From Ciona intestinalis (lineage: Eukaryota; Chordata; Ascidiacea; Phlebobranchia; Cionidae), in assembly GCF_000224145.3 (NCBI RefSeq), contig NC_020176.2, positions 3,055,592-3,119,591 of the forward strand: a stretch of DNA of 64,000 nt, in the 5' to 3' direction. The translations under genes and the position numbers were made by a program. This document shows positions 10,808 through 22,489 of the stretch, one piece after another. A model generated the notes under the pieces. It ran no database searches, had not been told where the DNA came from, and saw only the letters and a program-made list of their open reading frames with translations. Positions within the stretch are counted from its first letter, which is position 1. Every line of letters begins with the position of its first letter.

Positions 10808-11100
10808 CGTAATATTTTGATCTAATACTTTTCGTTTTCTATAAGAGCTTTCTTATGAACAGTAACTGTTTATAAAAACATGTTTAACTGCACTGCTAAA
10901 GAAATAAGTCACATACCATTGATATTAAAAAAGTAGTTAAATGTTTATAGATTCGTGTACATATATTCTTATATGACACGCGACTAAAACTGGGCAACAC
11001 AAATAGTGCAACAAAAGCTTTTTCTCGCTACAGAATTCTACAACGACCTAACACTGCCAACGTAATACTGATATAACATATATAAATATGTAAGGTGTAC

Positions 11101-11300
11101 TGCCTCTAACCCAGAGGTCACTGATGGGTTGTCCAAATTATTAGCCATACATAAAAAAATACAAAAAAATAATCACCCACAAAGTAACCTATATACATGA
11201 TAACTCGTAAGCTGGCACGAGGTGTATGAACACCCGTGTTATAACGACTGTCGTTTTCCGGCCACGCGAGGATAAAATAAGTTACATACATACATATTGA
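11101..11300. repeat. SINE-like dispersed repeat
   Basis: Contains AGAGGTCACTGATGGGTTG, ATTATTAGCCATA, AACTCGTAAGC, CACCCGTGTTATAACGACTG and AAATAAGTTACATACAT. The same blocks in the same order recur in whole or part at about 20390-20475, 34180-34280, 36225-36310, 42135-42220, 47830-47950 and 63215-63300. An abundant family; no coding capacity. Confidence 0.65.
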
Positions 11301-11540
11301 TTACGCACTGCCACGTATCAAATTTTCTTGGTATAGCGGAAAAACGTAATTTCAACAAGAGTTACAGTATATCAATGATATGGACGTTGGTTGCATTTAT
11401 TATTGGGAATTATCTTTTGTAAAATAACTATAGTACTCGTCGCTTAATTATTAAAAAAATAAAATTGGACAAAGCCAAAGTGTCATGACTTACTTTACAA
11501 ATCCCCTAATGTGGGTAATTTATATAAAAATAGTGCGAGG

Positions 11541-11609
11541 GATGACGTAATGAAGAAGTATCACTTCATTGAGAAATGGGGGATCACAGCTGATCCAATA
11601 ACAACGTAA
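11541..11609 (+). pseudogene. Inverted fragment of the LamG-like gene's last codons
   Basis: This stretch encodes DDVMKKYHFIEKWGITADPITT then TAA on the + strand. It is nearly identical to the end of the gene at 9394-9465 on the opposite strand, lacking two codons. The match continues a few bases past the stop (TAATGATGTT against TAATGACGTT). No upstream domain is present in frame, so this is a partial inverted duplicate. Confidence 0.8.
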
Positions 11610-11946
11610 TGATGTTTCTAGATATAACCCAAATACCGCAAAAGAACATTTTTCGTATTTCGCAAGTTTTGCAATAATTGCATTTTTAGCATATAGCATG
11701 CTTGATTGGCAATATAGCTATGAAGTACAACCATCACACATGTCACATGGTGTATAGATCCTTTAGTAACGAAATCAAATCGCCGTCCGCAGTATACTTT
11801 ACCATACTTGTTATAGTTACTACTGTTTACATAGAGCTTAGCTTGCTATTGGTGTGATAATGTATTGTAGCTGGCAAACAACTCTATTATTTAATATTTA
11901 TTGCATTGCATGTCCTTTGTTAATCACGATTCCCTTTATAAATTAT

Positions 11947-11952
11947 CTTTAT
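11947..11952 (-). promoter_or_regulatory. Poly(A) signal AATAAA of carboxylesterase
   Basis: TTTATT on the + strand, 13 nt beyond the carboxylesterase stop codon when read on the - strand. Confidence 0.45.
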
Positions 11953-11964
11953 TGTTTTACATGT

Positions 11965-14900
11965 TCACAACGCTGGGAACTTTTGCGTGTACATAACTAC
12001 TTTATCTTGGTTAAGTCGTTGTCCATTCAACAGCGGTGTTTGTAGAACCATGTGATTCTGTTCTTCCAATGTGTACTGTGGCCATTCTTTCGGCACCTCT
12101 TGACCATTATTTGGATTTCTGAAAAGTAATGATGTCGGTCATAAAGTTTTTGTATGTTCTACGCGCTTTACGACAAACGATTGCTTAAACTTTAACTTTA
12201 CCCCATTGTTGTACCTTTTTAATCGAGTTTGTTCCAAGATCCAATAAAAAGAAAAATATGGTACTACGGAAACGTAACAGACAAAAATCTATATTTCCTT
12301 AAACAAGAATCATCTTCATATGCACCAAATCGGTGACAGATTCGCGGTTATATTGCATGGTTATATTGCTTATATATTACCCAGTGTAAGCGAAGTTTGT
12401 AAAGTAAGTCATGACATTTCTACTAAGTTCTTTTTCATCTTCGGTAAAGCGAGCACCGTATGGCAATTCCCCCTTTACAAAAGGTGCCCCCCATACAAAG
12501 TGCATGTCGTCTGCGTGGTCACATTTAACAAACGCAGGTTTTTTAAGTACACCCGGTCCGTTCGTTTCATCGTGGTTAAACTGAGGTTGTTGAGTCATTT
12601 GGAAAAGATAAGTCGGTAACCCCATACCTATAGTAACAGAAATCTTCAATTGTTAGAGGTTCGGACAATCGGTTTAACCCTATGATTGCAACAGTCGTTA
12701 AAATTAATGCGACTAGGTATTACATGATGCATACATTCAAATTGTGCCGTTATTTCTTGATGCTCAATCCCAAATGTCATTCCAAATAACGCGTGTCTAG
12801 GTCTTGTTTCCAAGAGCTTCTTGTACTTTAGTGGAGGTATATGAACTATTTGGTTTATGTATCCGACACACGGTTTTATAACACACTTAAATCATAAATT
12901 CCTACTTGTATGCGCAATTGCTGTCATAATTGTTGGTATGACGAAAATAGAATCGGAAACCATATCTCCATGTAATAAACTGTATCTGGTCGGGTCATCC
13001 TTCGGGACGTCCCTCAAATAAGCCTCCTTTAGCATCTCGAACGCTTCTTCTGCATTGCCTTTCTGTTAATATTGAACGTTGTAGTTGCAAGCGTGGTTAT
13101 TGTCTGTCTACTTTAAATGTAGGTCCATGCGTTCTCCAGCTAATTTATACCCCATAAACATGTAACACCTAACTTCTAACTTATAATAAATAAACATTTT
13201 TGAATTACCGGCGTTGAATTGTCATACGAAATCCCTTAAATCAATATGTGTACGGTTTCTTAATGTAAAACAATCTTCAATTCAAAACATGCTACATCTT
13301 CTACCTTGTATATCTTGTTAAAGGTCATCTGAAACATGTTTTTCACGTTTTCTTCAGCAGTTCCTTCGAAAAAATCGGGGTAGGTTGTAGCAGAGATCAA
13401 GCCGTGGCCCTCACTGTTTGTGCAGCCAATCAGAAGCGGCACTCGGTGCACGTGACCGGCCTTAGTTAAGTTTTCGGGGCTGTCTTTTAAAACGTGACCG
13501 TCTATTGTCGGCATGCATCTCATAAAGTCCTAGTGAACGCACTGTTTTAGATGTTGCATGCAATGACATATAGCTTGTAATAAATTTATATGTTGTGGAG
13601 AGCTTCGCAAATTTGGGACAAATAAAAGTGCTGGAGGCAATTTGTAAAACTCACATTAAAGACACTTTGGGCGCTCATGAGATCTTCTATTGAGCGATTC
13701 CGTAGTTCTTGCAAAACTTGCTTTTCTCCTATATCCTTGTCAATGTTCAGCGCATTCAGAAAGGCTTCTCCTGCTGCAGATGTATCCTCCGCGCATAGAA
13801 CTAAAACAAATCGTTTTTAACATGTACATATTCCAGATGTGTGTTGTCTGCGGCCATGACAAAGTACTGGTAAAAGTCGTACGTTCATTTATATTTATCC
13901 AACCCAGAAGTCACCAATAGGTTTTTTAAAGGTTACATTCATTTATCTTACATGGTGACAACGTTGATCCACTAAGTAATATTGCTTTGTGGAAGAGACC
14001 TTTCGAGAGATCTGACATCATCAACAAATGGACCATCCCAGATCCAGAGCTTTCGCCAAACAAAGTTACGTTTTCCGGATTTCCACCAAAAGCTCTTATA
14101 TTTTGTCGAACCCATCTGTACCGAACATTTGAAGTTAGTTTTAGCTATATACCAAATTGTTCAAAATAGTAACTTTAATGATGTGTGATCAATTGTACGG
14201 TGGTTAGGTCGCTCCTATTGTAATGTTCTTACTAGTAGTGTTTCTAAATTGACAAGCATACAGAATAAAAAAAAAGAAAAAGAAAACAATCCACAAAAAA
14301 TAAACAAAAAACACACAAAGAAAACGTAGTGACTTGCAAGCAGGCGTATAAAACAGAACACTCGTGTTATAACGGCAATAATTCAGCAACACTCATGCAT
14401 TAAACATATTGAAATGATTAAGTTCTCACTTCAGAGCCAAAATAACGTCCTGCAGGGCTAAATTTCCCGGACACACACTATCCTTTCCAAGTGAAAGATA
14501 TCCGAATACGTTAACTCGGAAATTAACTACAACAGTTACAACATTATTCATTCCCGAAACCGCTGTTCCGTCGACTCTGCCAGCAAAGTTTCTTTCGTAG
14601 TGACCACCAGTTAGCCAAACCATCACCTAATATATGAACGTATAATCTAATTTTTAAGACTTTATATTTAAAGTTTTTTTGAAAGTGTAAACAAAAAATG
14701 GCCATGCACCCATAAATACTTAAATTCCTTTTTTTGTCTTTTTTTAGTGCAAAATTTGGCCATTTGTATAACACAAGCTTGCTGTCTGTTCTTGACGAAC
14801 TATAAAGAAACTATGTGTTTTGACATTCGATTTTGCATTAGGCAAATGTATATGTTCTTTGAAGTGTAAAACTATTGTTTTATATTATATACTAACTGGT

Positions 14901-15516
14901 AAACTTGACGTCTTAACAGTACTAGGTGTAAACACGCTCAAACGTAAGCAATCTTCTGTAGATTTGTTTTTGTCGAAGTTTAGCGAATCTTTCTGTGGGA
15001 GCATCTGATCGTACAGTTCTGTCGGCCCAACATTTTGTGGACAGTTTGTTAAAGTTTCAGTCGCATTTAAAGTGCCCTCCCAATTTTCAGCACTAAAATA
15101 TTGGTAATTTTGTATCATATAGCCTAGTACGATAGCCCATGTATTTTGCACTAGAGTTACACATACCAAAGACTGGACCAAATAACAGACTGGACAAAAT
15201 AGCCAAAATAAAAGCATAGAATGTATATTTGTTCTGTGATTTTATAAGGAAATCATTATTTAAGAAATTTTCCGATTTAAGTTTATACTCGTTTACTCTA
15301 TAGCACCAAACTATAATAAAAAAATTGTTTAGAGAAACACCTATGTTAGTTCAAATTGACTCACGCCTCTGGTGGTGCGAATCTTCGTTGACCACTTGTT
15401 GATTTCCCATACGGCACACTAAGATACATGTATACCGGTTGTGCATTTGAACAGTCTGGCTCTGATACCTTTCCTTTCAAGCGACCATTCTCGATTTGAA
15501 TCTCTGGACAGTCCAT
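11965..15516 (-). CDS. Carboxylesterase (type B, alpha/beta hydrolase)
   Basis: Nine exons: 15516-15365, 15092-14897, 14626-14430, 14115-13952, 13800-13655, 13529-13305, 13062-12906, 12627-12381 and 12118-11965. All phases agree, giving 545 residues, normal for the COesterase family. Landmarks: [17 protein letters not shown] near the start, [11 protein letters not shown], the oxyanion-hole region MVWLTGGHY (usually HGG; here TGG), DGTA, NVFGYLS, the nucleophile elbow GESSG (Ser204), TNSEG (Glu325) and KCDHADD (His450). The catalytic triad is therefore complete. It hydrolyses carboxylic esters; the substrate is unknown. No signal peptide is visible: an in-frame stop lies just upstream of the chosen ATG, so the product is probably cytosolic unless an upstream exon is missed. 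The HG-to-TG change in the oxyanion region is unusual and could affect activity. Confidence 0.93.
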
Positions 15517-16365
15517 GATTTTGACAGCCGTTTAAAACTGAATTGCAGTCTTTAACCTAAAAAAACTACTGTACTTGTATTATAATGGCTAAACAAAGTA
15601 CAACTGGGCCCTTTTACACAAAAAAAGTGCATACTGACTGCTTTACCGAACGCTAAAATAGTTGTTACATTTCCTGATTGCCTTTTTGTGTTAGGGCACG
15701 CACGGTCTTATCAGTATTGTGTCTGCCGCCGACAATACTGTGGTTAATCATTACTTTGTGCAAACAACATTGTACATATTGAACTTTGATTTTTCCATTA
15801 ATTTCAATTAGTGTAATTCATCCACATTTGTGACTTATTCAATTAACTGTATGTGTATGTTACTCAGAGCAGTCTTAATTTTGCTCCAACATTTTATGTT
15901 ATAACATGTGTGTTTGACATCTTTTATAAAACAGTATTGAACATATGAAACAAAATATACAAATTTAATAACCGACTGTGTGTGCTACCATTTTATATTA
16001 TAAATATAGACATATATGTATATGATACGTGCTTTATTCGATTGTACATCTTTTACTTTTACTATACGTCACTCTTAAACGTAGATACATATACGTGTCC
16101 GCGCGGGCGCCAAATCTCTGACGTGTCAATTTGAAATTGTTTGAGAACTTTAAAATGTCATACTACCCGAAAACTCTACACAGATCCGAGCCATAAGTGT
16201 CCTCTTCAAACGCATTTTCAATTGTTTTTATTTTAGCGCTGCCTCGTTACATTGTATTACCTGCTGTTGTGACTTATTGATTTTCGGCATCATAACTTCG
16301 AGTGTCCGTGAGTAGCGAAATTGCCACATAGACTAAAACCGTTGAAGTTTGCATGGTGATCTCTG
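15517..16365. other. Intergenic, between divergent genes
   Basis: AT-rich DNA between the start of the carboxylesterase (-) and the promoter of the EF-hand gene (+). No gene found. Confidence 0.6.
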
Positions 16366-16415
16366 ATTGGGCAGAACAATTTCTATAAGTACTAGCGAGC
16401 GAATGAACAACGAAC
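16366..16415 (+). promoter_or_regulatory. Likely core promoter of EF-hand gene
   Basis: An inverted CCAAT box (ATTGG, 16366-16370) is followed by TATAAG at 384-389 of the same kilobase. About 30 bp further begins a presumed 5' UTR exon that ends at the donor TTAG|GTAAGC (16464|16465). The coding start is in the next exon, at 16592. Confidence 0.5.
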
Positions 16416-16591
16416 ATTCTGAAATTATCAAACTGAATATCATTTGTGGAAAATAAGAATTTAGGTAAGCAAGCTTGTTTTTACTCGCATGTATGTTACT
16501 ATATGCATACATTAACTAACTTGAAAATGTTGTGCTTTACAATCTATATATTCTTATTAAAACAAATTCGTTTTTATTTAGATAACGTAAA

Positions 16592-18908
16592 ATGAAGATC
16601 GCAATTTCATTGATCCTCGCCTTTTGTTTGGTGATGCCACCTTACACCTATGCCCAAGACGGAGAAGCGTAAGTCATTTTACCATGATTATTTTTTAAAT
16701 ACAGCAACAAATATTTAAAGCAGATTCTAACTTAAAATCGTACTTAATTTTAAACCATATATTCTAGCTGAAAAAATATTCTATCGCAAATGTTAACCAA
16801 AGTTGTATTTTTTGCATATGCAAAAAAACATCGTTAGGTTATATGGTACTATTCCCATATTTAAAAATCTATAATTTCTTATACTCATTTAGAAAACATT
16901 TACTCTCCAAAAATAAATTTTAGTTTTAGTAAGTAAAAATTTCGTTTCAGATCGGACGACGTCGAAGTAGCTACCGGTAAATTTATCACAAATTAATTTA
17001 TTTTCTGTATTCACCATGTCATTCATCATTCTATCACCTCCATTCAATTCCATTGTCATTCAACGCTGCGGAAACTTATATCTTGAACATCAAACCAAAC
17101 ATGCAAAATCTATATCAAACCAACTTTGAAAAAATGGTCACGGGTTAATATAGTGTTGCAGTCAACATGGCAAGGTACTGGGCCAACAAGGCACGTGAGC
17201 AACGCGATATTAGAGCAATTCAACAGGTATTACGTTCATGTGGCAAAAACTAAATTCAAATCTAAAATATCCAATGAATAATAAAATAAAATAAACTCGT
17301 TTATTAAAACGACAAAATCTCATATAACCCAAACTTACTGTCAAATGGCCTTTAGCGAGTACTGTCGAGGTCTAGGCGACGAAGAAGACGACTTCCACCC
17401 GGCACCTTTATACCACCGTGGGTTGCCTACAGTAAGTTGTAGGTAACGCATTTTTGTTAAATTTAAAAGTTAATAATCTTCGCCACCTTAAACAAATAAA
17501 AATCAAAAATATTTTGTTAATTTTTACCTATAATAAATTCGCCACGGTAATCAAAGAAACAAAGAAACGTGGTTTTGGTAATTTTTCCGTATATGATTTT
17601 CGCTACCGTAATAAAGAAATTATCAATATTATCATTATCTTTATTGCTTCATCATCCGTCACCTTTGTCATCATCATCATTCACCAAACATGCTGTCGTG
17701 TCATTTCATCTCATAAAGTTCGTACCCACTTAAAACTCACACGTGGCATTTTGAACGATGATGACGTCAGAGGAGGATGCTGGAGCAGAAACTACAACCG
17801 ACGAATCTGACGCAGAAGCCCCAAACGCTGAAGGAAAGAAAGAACTCGAGCTTGAGGACATTCAACTGTGGTCAAGCATGGACATGGACAAGGATGGAAA
17901 ACTTACTATTGCTGAATTTGAAAGGTAGTTACTAAATATTCGACGTTATTATATACTGGTAAAACTTATTACCCCGAGGTACATCATTTTGGATTTTGGC
18001 CAGAGTTTGGCTATTAAGTTAACCGTACGTATAATATGATGTACTATAGAACAATAATACAAACTAATATAAAATGCTTTTATTTCTAGATTCTCACGTT
18101 CTCCTAACGCTCAAGCTTTCGTTCGCCAAATGAAGGCTCACAAAGCCGTCGAGACTTGGGCCGATAGTAAGTACTATCCAACTAATTTACTTTTTTACAA
18201 TTCCTATAACTTATAAAACACAGAATATTTCACCTCAATATCCTCTCTCAGAACTCGGAATCGATGCTGAAAAGGCAAAGGCAGCTATGATGGTCGGTGC
18301 CAATGCTCAACGTCGTCAGACATACCAACACCAACAATATGCCGCTCGTGTCAACGCCCAACGCCGACGTGCAGCTATTGCTAGACGTAACCAACAAGTT
18401 GCTTACCAAAGACAACAACACGCCAACAACTACTGGTCACGACTTGGGGTAATTGTTATAGCACATAAATATTATCTCATGTATTGCCATTTCATCTCAC
18501 ACCATTTCTCATTACTTTCATGTCACTCATCCGTTCGTTTTGGAAATCATCTCTTCACCGATATAGATAAACCCATACCTACAGGTGAATAGCATTCATA
18601 GAGCAGATTTGGTGAGATGGGACATGCTTTCATTCTCGTTCAGTTTGGTAGTAAACAGAGAACAACGATTTATATAACCGCATAGCCTTACGACTATAAA
18701 AAAGAGTGTTATTATTTAAAAAAAAAAATACGATCAGGTAGATATTTTGTGTTAGCATGTTCCATCTCATCCATAAGTACTGTGCATATAGTTCTATCCA
18801 GACAACACACTATCTCATACATAACTAAAACGCCTTTGTATGTTTCTTCAGCGCCAATACTACTCTGCCATGCAAAGACGAGGAGCACGAAGAAGCGACG
18901 AATTGTAA
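16592..18908 (+). CDS. Small secreted EF-hand protein ending in SDEL
   Basis: Eight coding exons: 16592-16668, 16951-16976, 17162-17226, 17356-17431, 17771-17924, 18090-18166, 18252-18448 and 18852-18908, giving 242 residues. Residues 1-21 are a clear signal peptide (LILAFCLVMPPYTYA). An acidic stretch precedes one canonical EF-hand loop, DMDKDGKLTIAE (residues 119-130), with all calcium ligands. The rest is rich in Gln, Arg and Ala (for example NAQRRQTYQHQQYAARVNAQ). The last four residues, SDEL, fit the ER-retention pattern [KRHQSA][DENQ]EL. With the strongest acceptors exon 4 gives an Arg-rich run (six Arg). Weaker GAG acceptors at 17359 and 17772 would read it in another frame as an acidic peptide (YCRGLGDEEDDFHPAP). 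I do not recognise the family. Calcium binding and ER or secretory location are inferred. Confidence 0.75.
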
Positions 18909-19009
18909 ACGACGTTTCCAACTTAAACCAATCACAGTTTGGTTAGCCTACGCCCACTGATGCTTTATTTAGTTTAAAACCAAAATGACTACACGGCACT
19001 ATAAATATC

Positions 19010-19015
19010 AATAAA
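19010..19015 (+). promoter_or_regulatory. Poly(A) signal AATAAA of EF-hand gene
   Basis: AATAAA about 100 nt after the TAA of the EF-hand gene, on the same strand, in AT-rich DNA. Confidence 0.6.
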
Positions 19016-19665
19016 ACAAATCGTATAAGTTTTTTTGCATAATGTTTAAAGTACACCTAAACTAATAAACTAAGTAATTCTTTAAAATCAAAATCTTCGT
19101 ACTTCGGCACGACATATTATCCTTTCTCTTAGTCATGTGTAGTTATATATAAGATACAATGTATAGATGAAAAATAAAATTTAGAACAAATCGGCAAAGC
19201 TTTGTTTATTATTGAGAATGCATGTAGGCTACGTTCGAAAAAGGTCGCTTATGGTGTGGGGTACATTAATCGATGCAACCTTTTTTATAATGCACGTAAC
19301 TGAAGCTGATTTAATCATGGGAATCTAAGTAAAATCTAAAAAGAGTTGACTGAGAATTAGTTTAGTCGTATCGCAAATTACCTGGAAATGTAGATATAGC
19401 CTACATATTATATAGTATACAAAGCGGCAATTTATACGAATAGTCTTTATCAGTGATACATTAAAAAATGTAACTTTGTCTTTATCAATATTATATTGAA
19501 ACGTGTTCATTTATTTGAGCTCCGCTCTCCTGTTTTCTCCAGACAGTTATAAACTGTACAATTAGTGCAAGGACTGTTTCAGATAAAAAAAACTGGTTCA
19601 AGACGTTTCTTTAGCAAAGTGTTCGTCGCCCTGCACCCCCTATAAATATTCAAAAGTGTTAACGA
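19016..19665. other. Convergent intergenic region
   Basis: Between the 3' ends of the EF-hand gene (+) and the PhyH gene (-). A TTTATT at 19510-19515 could be the PhyH poly(A) signal (AATAAA on the - strand). No gene seen. Confidence 0.55.
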
Positions 19666-21619
19666 CTATTTAAAACTATTTCTAATGCCTATTTTCCAAA
19701 CCTTTGATTTTCCATGGTCAAAATCATGGTTCCTTTCCCACTGTACCATTTCTGCTGGACGGAAATTCATAATAAACGCCCTTCGTTTAAAATCGGTGCT
19801 GTTCCCTCTAGTATAGTGAACTGTACGACCGTGGTGTAAAGTACAGGAACCCGCAGTAATCGGGGCAGCATGTAGCTCATCCTAAAAATGCGTAAATATA
19901 TATATTTATAGGTTAGGATAAGATGTTCTCATTCTTTTTATTGTTCTATTTGGTCATGGGCAAAGAATATTTACGTAATTATGTAAACCTATTTTTATAA
20001 TCCTAAAAGAGCTTTGTTAATATATTTTACGATCGTAGGAAAATTATATGAATTTTATTATCTTTGGGTGTCCATCTTACCCCAAAGTGACACGTATATA
20101 CATTACCTTATCGCCCTCGCATATTATTACATGATGGCCCTCCTTCGCACATTTGAATGGCCTTAATGGTAACTTATGAGACCCGGGAACAAACCACATA
20201 CAGCCGTTATCTACAGTAGCGTTGTCCAATGCTACCCAGATTGTTACCGCTCGTTTATCTGGCATATCAGGCCAATATGATTCGTCTTGATGCATTGGGG
20301 TCTCTGTATCTGTATGGGGGGCCTGTTGTGTAATATGTCGTATGAGCATAAACACTCCAATAATTTCAAAAAACAATGACACACAAAGTTACACACCCGC
20401 GGTAACTCGTATACAAGCGTTGTCGTTTCCCTGCGACACGAGAATTAAAAAGTTGCAATGATTCATTTATAACTTAATATACAGGTATAGCTATTTTTCT
20501 ACATTAAAACCACCATGGGCAAATATACCACTACTACATAAAGAAAACGTTAAGTCGGATTCGAACCTTGTACCTTTGATATTAACATGTCGAAATCAAA
20601 TGTCATATCGCTACCTAAAACACTTCGTGCGACTTCGAGAGCCCTCGTGTGCAAAATACCTTGCGTTAAGTTTGGTATGAACAAGGACGGCCACATAGTT
20701 TGGGAAATATTTTCGTGTTCTTTAACCTAAAGAGGTGGAATTGATGTCATTAGAACCATTTTGATTTAAATTTGAATAACAGTACTATACTTGTTCTGGC
20801 CATATAGTATTAAACTTTCGCAAAACGCTAACTATATATAGTAGGGTGAGGGAAGATGGGACACGTTTTATTCGATTTTCTCGTCCCATTTGGTGATAAA
20901 CAAAGACATTGAAGAAATCATAAAACCCAATCCTCACGTCTTCCCCAAACCCTACTATATAATATTAAACATTTGTAAATAGTTTAGTAGCCGTCATTTA
21001 AAAATTATTAAAGGTATTAGGTTTTATAATTGTGTTAAGTTAACCCATACATCGGGTTATCATATAAGCAGAGGTTTTGTATGGCTGTGCCTATGAGGGT
21101 AAACAACATACTTTACGCGTTGTATGCGACCCGAGGTCATGTCTGTGTGTTGTTGTTTGGCTTCCAGTTGACAGTTCCTCGAATATTCTTTGATATGCTT
21201 TTATTTCTTCTGGACTTAAAATATCTTTAACTACCTAAAATGTGATTCCGGTTTTAAAAGCGTTTAAATGTAAGACTATACTATTTAGGTGAAAAAATAG
21301 TTCGTCGGGGTAAATCGACCTACTTTTTATTCTTTTTATTGGCATGATTAATTGGTAAAAACACAATTGGGAAATATTGGATGTTATGGTCTTAAAAAAG
21401 GTATCCATTTTACCACACAGTACATTACTTGTTTTATTAGATGAACATTTCAAAAGCGTCAGGGCGTATACCAAAAACTCCCGAGAGCGTATATCGATCA
21501 AAACAGAAATCCGGGAAGACCCTTTAGTATGAGCTTACCAAATAACCGTCTCTGTCAAACTTGTCTTTCCATTCCAAAAAGTCCTGCGTTTGTAGCCAAG
21601 TGGAACTCTCTTGAGACAT
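19666..21619 (-). CDS. Phytanoyl-CoA dioxygenase (PhyH) family protein
   Basis: Five exons, 21619-21539, 21234-21112, 20726-20574, 20322-20107 and 19881-19666. All introns are phase 0 and the protein has 262 residues. The start reads MSQESSTWLQTQDFLEWK and leads into the family opening DGYLVVKDILSPEEI. The double-stranded beta-helix core shows the iron ligands MHQDE (His130, Asp132), then VALDNATVDNGCMWFVPGSH. It continues with CTLHHGRTVHYTRGNS and KRRAF, where His213 is the likely distal iron ligand and an Arg near 224 the likely 2-oxoglutarate contact. The family comprises Fe(II)/2-oxoglutarate oxygenases; members hydroxylate phytanoyl-CoA or other small molecules. No peroxisomal PTS1 is visible (C-terminus NSFK), so the classical peroxisomal PHYH role is unlikely. 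The exact substrate is unknown. Confidence 0.9.
20833..20962. mobile_element. MITE copy, internally shortened (about 130 bp)
   Basis: Left end TATATATAGTAGGGTGAGGG and right end CCCAAACCCTACTATATAA are inverted. The centre retains GATGGGACACG and the TTTGGTGATAAACAAAGA block. It lies in an intron of the PhyH gene. Confidence 0.75.
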
Positions 21620-22489
21620 TATTGTAATAATTTAACTAGACGCCTAATTTATATAGAAACTCGTCTGTCATAAGTAGGCCTATATAACACAAAACTCAAC
21701 GCTGTAGTTTGTTATTATGTACCATGTGTTACTTATACCACCAGCTTCAACTATTGTAAGTAAGCTTACGTGACTGCCCCAGGCTTAGCGCGTACATATG
21801 TTATTTAACTTTGCAATCGCGTTAGTCAATTACATTTTGTTAATATTCAGCCACGGATGACGGGCTGTGACTTACATAGGTTATAATATAGACTTTTTGG
21901 CTATAGTTGAATTTGATTCGCGGCTCGACGTTGCTACCACCATGGGCGTATATGTGGACGTATTGGCAAGATACCTAACGGTTATTGCTCCAACTCAGTA
22001 GTCCGGTATGGTTTGTCTAAAATGTTATCCAAGGGCTACATAAAATCACCTACAAAGCCTTTTTTTGTTTTAACTTTTGGTTACTTTTTGTACGTATTTA
22101 TTTAGTAATCTGCACAATCTATGTATTTGGCCTGTTCAAATTTTGTCCCCAAATAAGTTCAAACTTTGTATTAGCTGTGTGTTCTTTAAATCGGGAAGTT
22201 CCTGGGAATTCATTATTTAAAGAAGAATTTTAACAGCTGTATTAAGCAATAACAAAGGCTATTTGATTAAAAAGTAGTTGTAGCCATTAAATTGAAAGTA
22301 GAATTTTGCATGTCTAAACAATTAACAATTTAAATAAGTCCAAATTTATTTTTAAATAACTCAGGAAAAAACGTAATTTTCGTAAAGCTAAAATAGTTTG
22401 TTTTACTTTTTAACAGAGTTAAATCAGTTAGATATGTTATTGTTTTAATACAGCATATGTAAACTGCAAACATTGACAGTGCTGGTGCT
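21620..22489. other. Divergent promoter region PhyH / PHKB
   Basis: About 870 bp separate two genes transcribed away from each other. A fragment of the SINE-like family (GCGGCTCGACGTTGCTACCACCATGGG) lies at about 21920-21946. No clear TATA box was assigned to either gene. Confidence 0.5.

Noticed and set aside
17454-17810. 118-codon + strand frame
   Set aside because: It runs through an intron of the EF-hand gene in the wrong frame, with AT-driven composition.
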